The notes under the pieces were generated by a model. It was not told the DNA's origin. It saw only the letters and a program-made list of their open reading frames with translations, and did not search any database. The position numbers were made by a program, and so were the translations under genes. Source: Anaeramoeba flamelloides (taxonomy: Eukaryota > Metamonada > Anaeramoebidae). From it: a stretch of 64,000 bases of DNA. This document shows, one piece after another, positions 1-12,210 of the stretch. Within the stretch, counting starts at the first letter, position 1. Each line of letters opens with the position of its first letter. Location of the stretch: positions 10,731,001 through 10,795,000 of the forward strand of contig JANTQA010000070.1 in NCBI GenBank assembly GCA_027625915.1, read 5' to 3'.

Positions 1-3000
1 TTAAAAAATTATTATTAAATTTATTAATTAATTCAAAGTTATTATCATTTTCATCACAATTATCATTCTTGTCCTCATTATTAATATTGTTATCAGAATC
101 ATTAAGAAAGCTATTAAAGATATTATTATTATATTTATTCAAATTGCTAATGATATTAAAATTATTATTACCACTACTGTCGTTGTTATACCCCCTCTGG
201 AAATGCAGATCATTAAATTGATCAATTTTTTCGTTTTTCTTTTTTTGGAATAAATTTGGGAATTCTTTTTTTAAATTAATTTTTTCTGGTTTAATTATTT
301 GGACATTATCGGGGTAAACCTTTTTAATTTCATCATTTTTATCTATTACCTTCAAATGGGCATGAGCTTTATTTTGTAATAAGTATATTTCATTTTCTTT
401 AAAGTTTAATTCTTCGTTGTTATTTGAACTATAATCACACAAGCAAATGATCCTTTCTTTTTGATCTTCAATTAAAGAGTTATCAAATTTGTTAGAAAAG
501 AAATTTAAATTTAAAATGCAATATTTACAATATCTCGATAAAATATATTCTCTCCATTGCTGCAATAGTTTGATTGATGCTTTAATTTTATACAATAGTT
601 GTTCATAATTTTGCTTTAAATCATAATTATTTTCAATCAGTTTTAAATTAATTAACGATTGAATTTTGATTTGCAATTCAAACCACTTAACTAATTTTAA
701 ATATTTATATTTGATAAAAATATTGTTTTGCTTTTCAAACGGTGATAAAATAATTAAAAAGTTTTTCAGAATATTCAATTTATTTAACCATTTTTCAAAT
801 AAATGTATATTATCTACCACAATTCGAACTTCTTCTTTACCAATATATAAAATAAATGAATATTCATATTCTTCCAAATCAATACATCTTTCAACAGAAA
901 TTAGTTGATGTAAATTAAATAATTGCTCACAGCTATTTAATTTATTATTAAATATTAACAAAAACCAGTCCATTATTACTAAAATTTTATTTTTCCATTT
1001 GCCCACACCGTTTTTATTTTGTTTTTTGATACTGCTCGAAAAAAATAGGGGTAAGGCATCACGGAAATCACCATAACGGCGGAAATTTATATTTTTTATT
1101 AAATAATTCTTGATTTTATTATTAGATTGTTTAAATATTACATCTTTTAATTTATCATTTTGGATGATTTCGTCGATCTCTTTCTTTTGTATTTCATGAA
1201 TATTCTTTGGATTTTTATTTTTGGAATTGTTGATGTCTGTGTTGTTTGTGTTGTTTTCGTTGATACTGCTGCTGCTACTACTGCTACTGCTGCTGCCACC
1301 GCTGTTGTTGTTGTTATTGTTTTTGTTGTTGCTGTTATTTTTTTTGTTCGAATTTTTGTCATTATCATTATTTATTGTATTATTATTAGCAAAGGTATAA
1401 TTGAAAGTAAAGGTATAATTTAATTCATCTTCTAATTGTAAATTAAAATCATCTTTGGAATAATACAAATTAAAATTATCATTATTATCATCATCATCAT
1501 CATCATCATCATTATCATGATTCCCACTATTATTTGTAAAAATTTCTTCATAGCCAGAAGGTTTTATTATTTGTACATGATTTTTATTTATCCCCCCCCT
1601 TTTGTTATTGAATTCAACTTCAATTAAAAGATTATTCTTATTATTATTATTTTCATTCTCTTCATTATTAATTAAAATCAACCAATCTCCTTTTTTAATA
1701 CTTAACATTTCCGATTCTGTGATTGATGCTTTATAATCTTTTATACAATAAAGCCTTATTCTATTATCATTTGGATCTTTAATATTTAATCTAGCAAATT
1801 TCGAAAATAATTTTTTTTTCCAAGTTTTTAATAATGCTAATTGAGAAATTAAATCCCGCGTTTTGTTTTGAATATTATTTAATTTGCCTTTTGTTAAATC
1901 AATCCAATCAATCAACTCTATAAAATTATAATTTATTTTATCAATTTCAAAATTATTTTGATTCTTCTTTATATTTTTATTTCCACTTTCATTGATGCTA
2001 AAGTCATTATTTTCGTTATCACTTCCACTTTCGTTTTCATTTTTATTTATATTTTCATTTTCATTTTCATTTTCATTTTTATTTTTATTTTCATTTTCAT
2101 TTCCATTTTCATTTCCAAATGGATTAGGTAACCTTAATTTAGATAATTTAATAAACAATAAGCAATATTTAAAAATATTAAACCAAGAATCTAATTCTAT
2201 TTGACTTTTACATTGTAATATTTGTGTTAGTCCACCTTTAATCCTCAAATTAAATGTGTGGGATTCTTTTTTGAAATCTTGTTTAAAACAAATAACCTTT
2301 CTAAAATCAATAATTCCAAGAGTTTTTTTTGAATTGATGTTATCATAATATCCAAAATACCAACTTGTTAAAGAAAAATATTTTTTTTGAAATTTTCCCT
2401 TTTTATATATTTTCAAGTATCCTTTCTTTTCAATTGGAAAACATTTTCCCGATTTTTTTTCAAATTCAATTTCATTATTTAATAATTCTGATTGATATTT
2501 TTTAATCTGTTTAAGTGAAGAGGTTCTTTTATGATTCTTATTAATAATGATATTTTGTTTTTGTTTTTGTTCTTTTTCTTTTTCTTGTTTTTGTTCTTGT
2601 TCTTGTGTTTGTTCTTGTTTTTCTTCCTGTTCTTGTTTTTCTTCCTGTTCCTGTACCTGCTCCGGTTCCGGTTCCTGTTTCTGATCCTGTTTTTGTATAT
2701 TTTTATTAATATTATCATTATCATTCACTTTTGTATCATTTTGATTTTTATTTTGATTTTTATTTTGATTTTGATTTGCATTTTTTTCATCTTTCTCATC
2801 ATCATCATTATCATTATGAAGAATAATGATTTCTTTATCTTTATTTTTCATACCACCAACATCTTTATTCTTATCATTGTCATTATCTTTATCAACTTCA
2901 TCATCATCCTCATTTCGATTATCTTTGTTTATTAATAAATTATCATTTTTAATAATTTTAAGATCATTTTCCAATTCAAAAAATATTTTTTTAGAATCTC

Positions 3001-5238
3001 GTATATTTATTATTAGTAATTTGGAACGAAATGCCAAACCAATATCTGTGTGTTCCTTATTTTCAACTAATAGGTAGACATCGTCTACTTCATTAATTAA
3101 ATAAAGCCATTGTTTTTTCTCAAATTTAAATTCTTCAAAAAGAATTAAAGAAGTATGGTCTTTAATTGAATAGGCAATTTCTTTATCCAATAAATTAGGA
3201 AATTCTAATCTTGCAAGGATTCCTAAAAATTTTAATTTATATTTATTTATTATATTAATTTTATTCATAATATAAATTTTCTTTTGTAATAATTTTAAAA
3301 ATGGATAAAATAAAAAACAATTTTTATTATCTTTTTTATTTCTTTTTTCGGAATTCTCATTGTTATCATTTTGATTTGAATAAATAAATAATGAAAAATT
3401 TTTGTTTTTATTCTGTTGTTTTTTTTTCTTTTGAATTATTTTGAAATACCTTTCTTGATAATATTTTAATAATTCATCTAAATATTGAATTAAATTTTCT
3501 AAGCTTACTTTTTTTTTTTCAATTTCCTCGTTCTGCATTTGGATTTTGTTTTTATAATTTAAAAAATTTAAGCATAATTGTAAAATTTCAATCCATCTAT
3601 TAAATAAATTAGTATCATTGGTATTTAATCTTAATTCTCTGATAGGATTTTGAACTTCAAAGCAAAGCTCTTTTTTCAATTTCATTGAAGCGTTGGTTAC
3701 CCCTTTAATTTTTCTCAAGTCTAATATTAAATTTGGTTTGGTGTGGTATTCATTTGTATAATAAGCAAAATAATTATTTACAAGAAGAAAAAATCTTTTT
3801 TTCCATTTTGATTTTTTTGATTGTAATTGTTTATTTAAATAACTCTTAAAAATTATTGATAAATTATCTAAAATATTAAAATCTTCAAAATTATCATTTT
3901 CGTTAATATAGTTATTATCTTCATTATCGTTATCTTTATTGCTGCTGTTGTTGTTATTCTTATTATTGTTGTTGTCGTCGTTGTTTTTCCTATTATTGTC
4001 GTTATTGTCGTTGTTATTCTTATTATTGCCGTTGTTATTCTCGTTCTTATTATCATTCTTCAAATTGTTTCCATGGTTACTAAATAATATAAATAATTGA
4101 TTTTCAATTGATAAATATTTTTTTTCTAAATCGTCTGAAAAAATATCCAATGAATCGATTTGGATTAATTCACAATTCTTTGTTGGGAATAATCCCATTT
4201 TAAAATTAAATTCACCCAACCACATTCCATTTTGATTTGCCTGGACGATTGAAATTAATTGATATTTTTTCAACGAAATTTCCAAATTATTTGCTTTTTT
4301 ATAATCCTTTAATACTAAACACTTTTGTCTAAAATCTGATTTTACTTTGTAATTTAAAATCATCACCTTAAACAAAAAAAAATCAATACAATTATTAATT
4401 GATTGCAAACAATTCATCAATAAATTTCTTTTCATTTTAATTAATTTATTATTCTTGTTGATTTCGGTCTTGCTGTTGTTGCTATTTTTACTATTTTCAT
4501 CTAATATTATTGTTGAAATTTGATCCAAATATTTTGTTAAATATTCCTGGTTGTAATACAAAAAATTTAAGCATTTGTAATATAGCTTTTCATCAAGATC
4601 CTTGATCTTTTTCTTTTTCATCAGCATATAAAAGATTTTAATTGTCTTTAAATTGCTATACCAATCATTTTGTTCCTCATTATTTTTGGCAACTAAAAAG
4701 GTTATTTTTAAATTTTTTGTGATCAACATGATCGATTTTTGTTTTTTGAAATTATTGTTGTTGCTGTTGCTATTACTTTCATTCTCTAATTCTCTCTTTT
4801 CGATCCTTAGTAAGTCAATCAAGTCGATGCTCAAGTGGCTATTGTCTAACCCTTGGAATTGCTTTGCAGTTTTCCAAAAGTATAGCTTGGTGCCATACAA
4901 TAAGAGATAGCGGTTTTCCCATTTACCATTCCTTTCACTCACGCGGAATTTACCTTCGCGGAAAAATGGATAAAAAGGAACGCTATTTGGTACCTTGAGG
5001 GTCCGTAGCCTGAGGACATTCTTAGTAATCGTTTTGACATTGGTGTCACTCCTCAGTCTTGATCCACCCAGCTTACTAAAATCTTTATCAACCCGAAGAA
5101 TGGTTCTTGACAAACGAAAGGTGTTTATATGGAAGGATGGCTTTTTTCTTTTCTTTTTGGTTTCAGAGCCTACCAATTGCTTTTTGGAAAAATTGTTAAA
5201 TTGCTTTTCATCCAAAAATTGGACATAATTCGCTAATT
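1..5238 (-). CDS. Giant tandem PH-SH3 repeat protein (partial, runs off left edge)
   Basis: One minus-strand frame stays open from about 5238 to base 1 (over 1,700 codons). I checked that codons keep the same phase at both ends and at several internal landmarks. Four units are visible, each a PH domain, a charged helical linker and an SH3 domain. PH domains lie near 4985-4640, 3840-3555, 2440-2155 and 1085-735. SH3 domains lie near 4325-4150, 3182-2995, 1765-1555 and 456-285. The best SH3 carries GMWLGEFNFKMGLFPTKN; the second is degenerate but aligns (SIKDH...EEFKFEKKQWLYLIN). PH domains end in the expected Trp-bearing helix (NRWIEILQ, EKWLNKLNIL). Between domains are Asn-, Gln/Glu- and Ser-rich stretches. 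PH and SH3 domains bind phosphoinositides and proline-rich peptides, so a membrane-linked scaffold is the likely role (inference). The true start is unclear: an ATG at 5226 is one base out of phase with the long frame, and the frame upstream reaches a stop with no ATG. Confidence 0.85.
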
Positions 5239-8200
5239 TGTGGAATTTAATGGTTGTTTAGTGGGTTGGGAAATTGTTTAGTTTTTAAATTTTATTTGGT
5301 TTTGTTGGATTAGCAGAATTTTCGAATTATTTATGAAGGTATAGCTGTTTTAAAGAAGCGTGGTTTAAAGGTTTTCGAGGTGGTTACTTCAAAGTGTCAA
5401 AGCCACTCGTTTTAAGCAGTTTGGATCACACTTTATAAAACTTTTAATCCTCGCTTTTTGAAAACAACTGTATTGGGTCGTCAAGAAAATTTCGACTGTG
5501 GAAAAAACAAAAAAAAAAAAAATTTTATTTACGTGGAAAAACTCCTTTTTCGTTTGTCCGTATATTAGTCCCGCTAACCCATTTATTTTTGAAGCTTGTG
5601 TTTGGACTTAGTGAGATAAGATCTTGTTTTTTAAAAGAAAGTATCCCTGGTACCTTTGAAACAAAATCAAAACATCCTAGTGCGATCATAAATTCTTAAT
5701 ATTGTGTCTTATTTTTTTCTTCAAAGAGTTTGTGAGATTTTTTTTGAAGAAAAAAACGATCACAGAATAAAAGAGAAAAAATGATTAAATTCTTTATTGT
5801 CAATCGTTTCTGTCAAAATTGGGGCTTTTTCCAAAAGATAGTTCTAAATTTGAAAGGTTTTTTGAATAAATTTTTTACTCATTACTTTTTCCACATTAAA
5901 AACAGGTATTGTGTGTGGAAAAAACAATACTAATGAAAAATATACTCTTAAGTAGTTGAAAATAACTCTATTATTTTTTGGAAGAGAACTTGAAACATGG
6001 CGTTGATTTGTCAAGAGGCTTTTTGACTAAGAAAATTGATTCCTTTTTTGGGTTGAATGATAAACTGACACTTTTAAAAACAAAAGACCTCAAAAACTTC
6101 AATTGTTTTCCAATTGTGTCTCTATTCGATTTGAATTTTAAAAGAAAAATCTATTTTTTAAAAAAAATTTTCTTTTCTTGAAAATACCAAAAATTGAAGG
6201 AAATTTCGTCAAGTCAACTCAATCTTTGAGGAGAAAACATTTAATGAAAAATTATTTCTTGAGAGGTTGACTCTGGCTTTAAGGAGGTTCACAATATTTT
6301 CTATTTTAAAATTCGAAAAGAATTAGGCTTTGCTGATTTAAAAAATTTTGGATTTCGAATAACCCAACTGCTGTTAAAATAATAAGTTCAGAAAAGTTTA
6401 ATCTATGTTTCTAAATAAAAAGAATTTTTGTGTAATAGAAAACCTTCATATTCACTGACTAATGAAAAAAAAAATAAATCCAAAGTAAATATGGTATTGG
6501 TTTCAAAAAGTTCTACTATTATTTAAAAAAGAAATCGAAAAATTAAAGATCAAATTGTAAAATTTCTCTCAAAAAATAGAGAAAGGAATATTTTTTTTCA
6601 CATCGAAAAAGAACATCAAAATTACAAAAAAATTGAGCAAATTATGAAAAAATGTAATCGAATTGCATTTCCTAATTTAAAATTTAAGGAAAATATCAAG
6701 AGTTGATAATTAAAATTGATTTGTACTTATTTATACTATAGAGTAGTAAATTGGATGTTGCCTTAGAATAATAAGAAAAAAAAATAACATATTTTATTTG
6801 TAAACATGGATTCTCGGCTATAAGGGATTTTTGTTTGTTCTGGGACAGATATTTTTTTAAATTGTTTGAATTATTTTTGTTTTATTTATAAAAAAAGGTA
6901 ATGTTAGGGCTATCTGTTAGAAAATCTTGTGAAAACATGAACAGTATCCCTAGAGATCCAGAAGAACTCTTTACTGGTATTTGAAGAATATATGGTTATA
7001 CATTTATATTGGATTAAACTTGGCTCTTTTTTTAAGCTTTCTTTTGGGTAAATAAATATTCAAAATGAAAAAGAATTTTGAAGAATTGTGAAAAAAAATA
7101 CAGTATGTGCACTTTTTAACTTCAACTCTAATAAGTCAAATAATTTATACAAAAAATTTTTTAAGGCACAACTCTTTAAGATAAGGAATAATATGTTATT
7201 TTTTATAGAATAGAGTTTGAGTTGGCCAATGAAATTGTGGGGTATCATTAACATTCTTTTTTTGTGTGTTAATTAATTTTTTTTTTTTACTCTATTTTAA
7301 TTGTTTGAAGTGTGATTTATAAAGTCCTATAACTGTTATCAGTTAATATTTATCTTATTTAAATTTTTAAAAAATAATAGAAAACCAATGAAGTAATTAT
7401 AGAGGAATGATTCAAAATCAGTAACTCTTAAGAATAATCAGTAAGTAAAGAATTTTATTACTGATAGTTTATTGTTTTTTCTATGCAAAGGTGAAATATA
7501 AAAGAGGGAATAGAGATTTTTTGAAAAGTTGTTCGATCTGGTTTCATCTCTGAGATATTTCAACAGTGTTTTGTCTTCAATAGAACTTTTTTTAAAATTT
7601 AACCTAGTTTTTTTCAATAAATCAATTGTTGAAAAAGATTCTTTTCAGAGCAAGTTCTTCAAAGTATCATTTTTAAATGGAATCTGAATAATAATAAAAA
7701 AAAAATAATTTATAAATCGAATAAATTTCCTATTCATTATCAAAATAATAAAGAAATTAAAAAAAAATTCGTTTTCAAACTCAATTTTTATAAAAATGTT
7801 GTATATTTTTAAAAGAAAATTTCCCTGCTTTTGAATTTTATATATTAGTAATTTCAAAATATAATTTTTTTTTTTTAATTTTGTATGAGATGTTAACTTT
7901 GGATCACTAACATAATTATTTATTATATATAAAAAAATATCTGTTTAATAAAGTATTTGTGGTTATACCCGGATTAAGCGTTGGAAAATAATGATTTTTT
8001 ACTCATTAATACTTTGGGAGAAACAAATCATTGCAACCTATATGATATTAGCTAAATTTCAACAATTTTGAATCCTTTTTGAAAAAAATCAAAAATATCA
8101 ATATTACAATTTCATTTTATTTGATAAAATAATTCAGAAATATTTTAATCATTTTTTCATGTGTTTTTTATCTTCATTTTATTTTTCTAATTAATACAGA

Positions 8201-10960
8201 GTATCTTATGATCTGAATTTTTTTTTTAAATGGTTTATTGAATATTAAACTTGAATCCAACTAAATAGAAAATCCATAGAAGATTAGTTAATGGTATATT
8301 ATCATTTGATCGGTGAACATTTAAAGCTTAAGTTTCAGAAAAAAATTCAAACACTATTTTTTTTAGATGGGTAGGCTAAGATAATTCGTTATTTTCCAAT
8401 TGATCATTTTGCAAAAATATTTCCTTATCCGCATCTTACTTTATTTTAAAATCTTGTTTTTTTTCCCACAGATGTTTAGAAATAAGTTTCTTAAAGAAAA
8501 AAAAAACATTTTTTACTATTAAGATACAAATGGTTTGTAAAATCATCACAAACTAACAATAAGTGGTTGTTACAATTAATCTTGTTATTTTTGTTCCAAA
8601 AAATTAATTAATATATTTTTATAATTTTTTGTTTAATTATTGATTGATCATATAGGAACAATTTTATAAGTTCTTGTGTGTCTAGTCCTTTAGTCTTGAT
8701 GTATTTTGTGAATAAGTGATGATTTACAACAAACAAATGATATTGTGAAATTACACTTCTTTTGATTGACAAAATTTAAAGAATTAAAAAAAATTTTGAG
8801 ATGATTTCAATGGTAAAAAAATTCAATTAAAAAAAAAACAATCAAAAGGGCCTCAATTGAAAAAAGCCAAATAAAAAAAAAATTAATTATCTGATAAAAA
8901 GGTTAAAAGGATCTTTATTAACAAATCGTCATATTTGATATTTTTTTGCTAAAGACAAAAATTAACAATTTTCAGTTTCAATATAAATTTTTATAAGTGT
9001 TTACTATACTAGACGCTTACAGTTGATGTACTAAGCACGCGTTTAATGATTTAAAAAAAAAATTATTTTTATATTATCCATCTTTTATATTTCAAAATTC
9101 AATTAGCAGAAAAAAGGTTAAAAAGATTCTTAATTCCAAAAAAAAAATCAATAAACCGATAAATAATTCATATATTCTACCGATGAAAACTGATTCAATT
9201 AACAAAATAATAAAAATTTATAAGAACTCTTATTGTATAAAAATATAATCAAAATTAAAAAAGTTGAAATGAATTATTAAATTTCAAAAAACTAAAAATA
9301 AAAAAAAATCAAATTTTTTATATTTGAAATACCTAATTATCTTCTTTTGCAAACAAATATTTTTCTGTATGTACATAATCTATTTATTTCAATTTAATCT
9401 AAACTCGATTTTTTTATAACTCTGATAATTTAACATAGTAAATCTTTTATATTACTTTTCTGATAAAAATAATCTATTGAACAAAATGAAATAAAAAAAT
9501 CTTTGAGATCTCAAAAAGTATCAAAAAGAATCTCTTTGAAACCAACATGTTTAGAATCAAAATTATAATTCATGAATATTCAAGTTGGAAATTGAGAACC
9601 TATGTTTGGTACTTTTTTCTAATAATTTATACTAGTTTTTTCATTGCTGTTTTTTTGAAATCGATCATAGATAACATTATGATTTATTCTTTATTTGTAT
9701 TAGATACACATAATTATTATTATTTTTTTTTTTTTTCATTTTATAAAATATTAAATTTTCTTCATAACGGTTCTACCTTTAAGTGGGAATTTTTTAAAAT
9801 AGGTTTCTGGGATTTGTATTTTTTTAAAGAAAGTAAAAGTTGTTTTTAGATATGTATTAATAATCGAGCTATTTATCTTTAAATAACGAGATTTAATATG
9901 ATTGTTTTGGTTTTATTGCTCTTTTCCACATATTTTCAAAAAATTGAGCAAGTGTGAAAAAAAAAATCAAAATATTCTTATTTTTATGTAGGTCTGTTAG
10001 AAGACGAAAAATATACTTTTTACAACTCTGAAAATAAAAAAAAAAATTCATTTCAAAAAACTTACTTTGCGGAAATCTTATCTAAAATTTTTTATTTTTT
10101 TTATTTGATTTAGAAAAATAATTTGGATACTTTAGTTTATTTCTGCATAATTCCCTTTTAGACATATTTGTTTTGAATAACTTATTGGAAAAAATATTAT
10201 TTTTATTTTTTTTTTTTCATTCAACAAAAGAACAATATTTGAAAGTGATAATGATTCATTATATAAATTAAAAGATAAAATTGAGTTTATAAAAAACTGA
10301 AATACTGCAATAAAAAAGAAGTGATCAAAAGTATTTCATGAAAATACAAAAAAAAAATCAAAAACCTTATCCACTAAAAAAGCACAAAGAAAAAAAATTC
10401 ATTTTAACGATCTAGTTTTCATACTTTCAGTAGGAGAAGAAATTATAATCATAATCAAAATATCCCCAATCCATAATATTAAAAAAAAAAACCATTTGGT
10501 ACTTAATTAGTTAGACTCGAATTCTTCAAAAAGAAGTTGAAATTTAAAGATAACATCAAGCCCTCTCAATTTTTTTGTTCTTTAAAAATTCAAGAAGAAG
10601 ATACATCTTCCATACAATAGATTGAATTCAATTGAAATATTAACAACAAGTACTTTCAAATCTCTTGAGCTTATAATTTCCCTGCCAAAAACTTAATCTA
10701 ACTTTTTGAAATCTCATTTTTAATTGTTTTAAATATTTCAATAAATAAAACAACAGCTTTTTTTACCTGATTTTTTATCCATTCTTGAATTTTTTATTTA
10801 TTTTTTCCTTTGAATGTGAGTAGTGAAAAAAATACTCTTTATGAAAAAAGACCCTCAATTGATTTATAATTATGAATATTTAATTTTTAATTTTTAATAT
10901 GAGGTAAATTGTTAGTGTAATTTCATTTAAAATTAATTATTTTTTTTTTAAGAATCAAAA
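5239..10960. other. Gene-poor AT-rich intergenic region
   Basis: This lies between the 5' end of the PH-SH3 gene and the 3' side of the CHMP7 gene, both on the minus strand. I see no frame with domain-like content; the short open frames here are A/T-run artefacts. The first 250 bases are less AT-rich and probably hold the promoter or leader of the PH-SH3 gene. The sequence near 6700-6800 resembles stretches near 46530-46620 and 54240-54340, so an old dispersed repeat is present. Confidence 0.6.
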
Positions 10961-10969
10961 ATTTTATAA

Positions 10970-11330
10970 TTATAACTTACACATTTATTAGAATAATGAT
11001 TAATGAAATCATACTTGTTCAAAACATTCTTCAATCAATCAAAAAACAATCATAAAACTTTTCATTTTCCAAACTCTATTAAATCTCGATAAAAACTCAA
11101 TTTGTTTTTCAAAACAGGTAGATCTACCTGTTTTGGCTATCAAACAATTACTTTGTTATTCTATAGATACCTTACTTTGATGAACTTTAGGTAGGTTTAT
11201 TCCTTTTTTCATCAAAAATTTGGTTATTAATAAAAAGGATTTGATTTTAAATAAAAGCAATTACACAACAATTTTTCTAATATTCACAATTAAAAATCTG
11301 TGTCAGGATTTTTTTCATTTCCAGTTTTTT
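10970..11330. repeat. Diverged copy of a fold-back repeat
   Basis: It shares ordered blocks with the adjacent 11424-11878 element, such as TTAGAATAATGATTAATG near 10990 and near 11555. It is degraded and its ends are not sharp. Confidence 0.45.
11111..11134. repeat. Perfect 24-bp palindrome
   Basis: The half-site is AAAACAGGTAGA and the sequence equals its own reverse complement with no spacer. It sits inside the diverged fold-back copy. It may be the inner end of inverted arms or a protein-binding dyad; nothing nearby decides. Confidence 0.7.
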
Positions 11331-11423
11331 TTTCACTACTATAGATTAAAAAAAAAAATTTTTTAAATATTTTTGTTTCTTTTTTGAAAATTTATGAAAG
11401 TTTTGAAGAAAAAATCCTGTTAC

Positions 11424-11878
11424 TGTTGAGAGAAAAATTTTGGACACAGAAAAATGGTTGCACAGCTATTTTAATTGGGGACATTACTGAAAATGATTTT
11501 TAATTTCAATCGTTTGTGAAATAACTAAAGAAAATAACAATAATCTACTTATTAGAATAATGATTAATGTAATTTTACTTTTTCAAAAGCTTATCTCTTA
11601 TAACCTAAAGTAAGTTTAAAAATTACCATTTTCAGAATTAATAGTAAACTTTACTAAAACTTGGATTTTTGTTAAAATTGCATGATCTACTTTAGTTGTC
11701 AACCATTCAAATGAGTATTCTACACACACCACAGATTAATGAACTTGTAACACCTTTAAACCTGGATTTATATAAAATTCACCTAGTTATCAATAGGATT
11801 TGATTTTCAATTTTACTAATGTTCCCAATTAAAAATGGTGTCCAACCATTTTTCTGTGTCCAACATTTTTCTCTCAAC
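11424..11878. mobile_element. Fold-back element with inverted ends
   Basis: The left end (GTTGAGAGAAAAATTTTGGA...) returns inverted at the right end (...CATTTTTCTCTCAAC). The arms match for about 85 bases with few mismatches around 370-400 bases of AT-rich middle. There is no coding frame, so it is a short non-autonomous element. Confidence 0.6.
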
Positions 11879-12149
11879 ATTGAGTTATGTAAAAATGAAA
11901 AAGAAATTTTTTTTTTGTTATTTTAACAGATCGAAAATTGCAAAAGAAACAAAATTTTTTGATCTCAAAATAAAATTTCGATTATTTTGGTTGACTTTTT
12001 CCCCTTTTTTTAAAAAGAATATTTTTTTTATCCTTTTGATACATGGTGGTTGTATAATATATAGAAAGATTGATAAATACAAGATATACAAACAATCTTT
12101 TCTTTTTTTTTTTTTTTTTTTTTTTCTCCATTCCAAGGACCGTAATCCT

Positions 12150-12210
12150 TAAGGGATGATATGAGTGATAATAAATAATAAAAATAAAAAAAAAAAAAGA
12201 TTTTTCGTCT
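12150..12210 (-). other. Likely 3' UTR of the CHMP7-like gene
   Basis: This short A/T-rich stretch directly follows the stop codon on the minus strand. No other feature is seen. Confidence 0.35.

Noticed and set aside
1147-1423. Overlapping low-complexity open frames on both strands (Thr/Ala/Val-rich)
   Set aside because: They are other-frame readings of the Ser/Asn-rich spacer of the PH-SH3 gene.
2479-3077. Lys/Asn/Arg-rich and Phe/Leu-rich open frames
   Set aside because: They are shadows of the Gln/Glu-rich spacer in the same long minus-strand gene.
9547-9849. 100-residue Phe/Tyr/Ile-rich plus frame
   Set aside because: Composition is that of random AT-rich sequence, with no motif and no neighbouring exon.
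11835-12152. 105-residue plus frame upstream of the CHMP7-like 3' end
   Set aside because: It starts inside a fold-back element and ends in a T-run; no domain.
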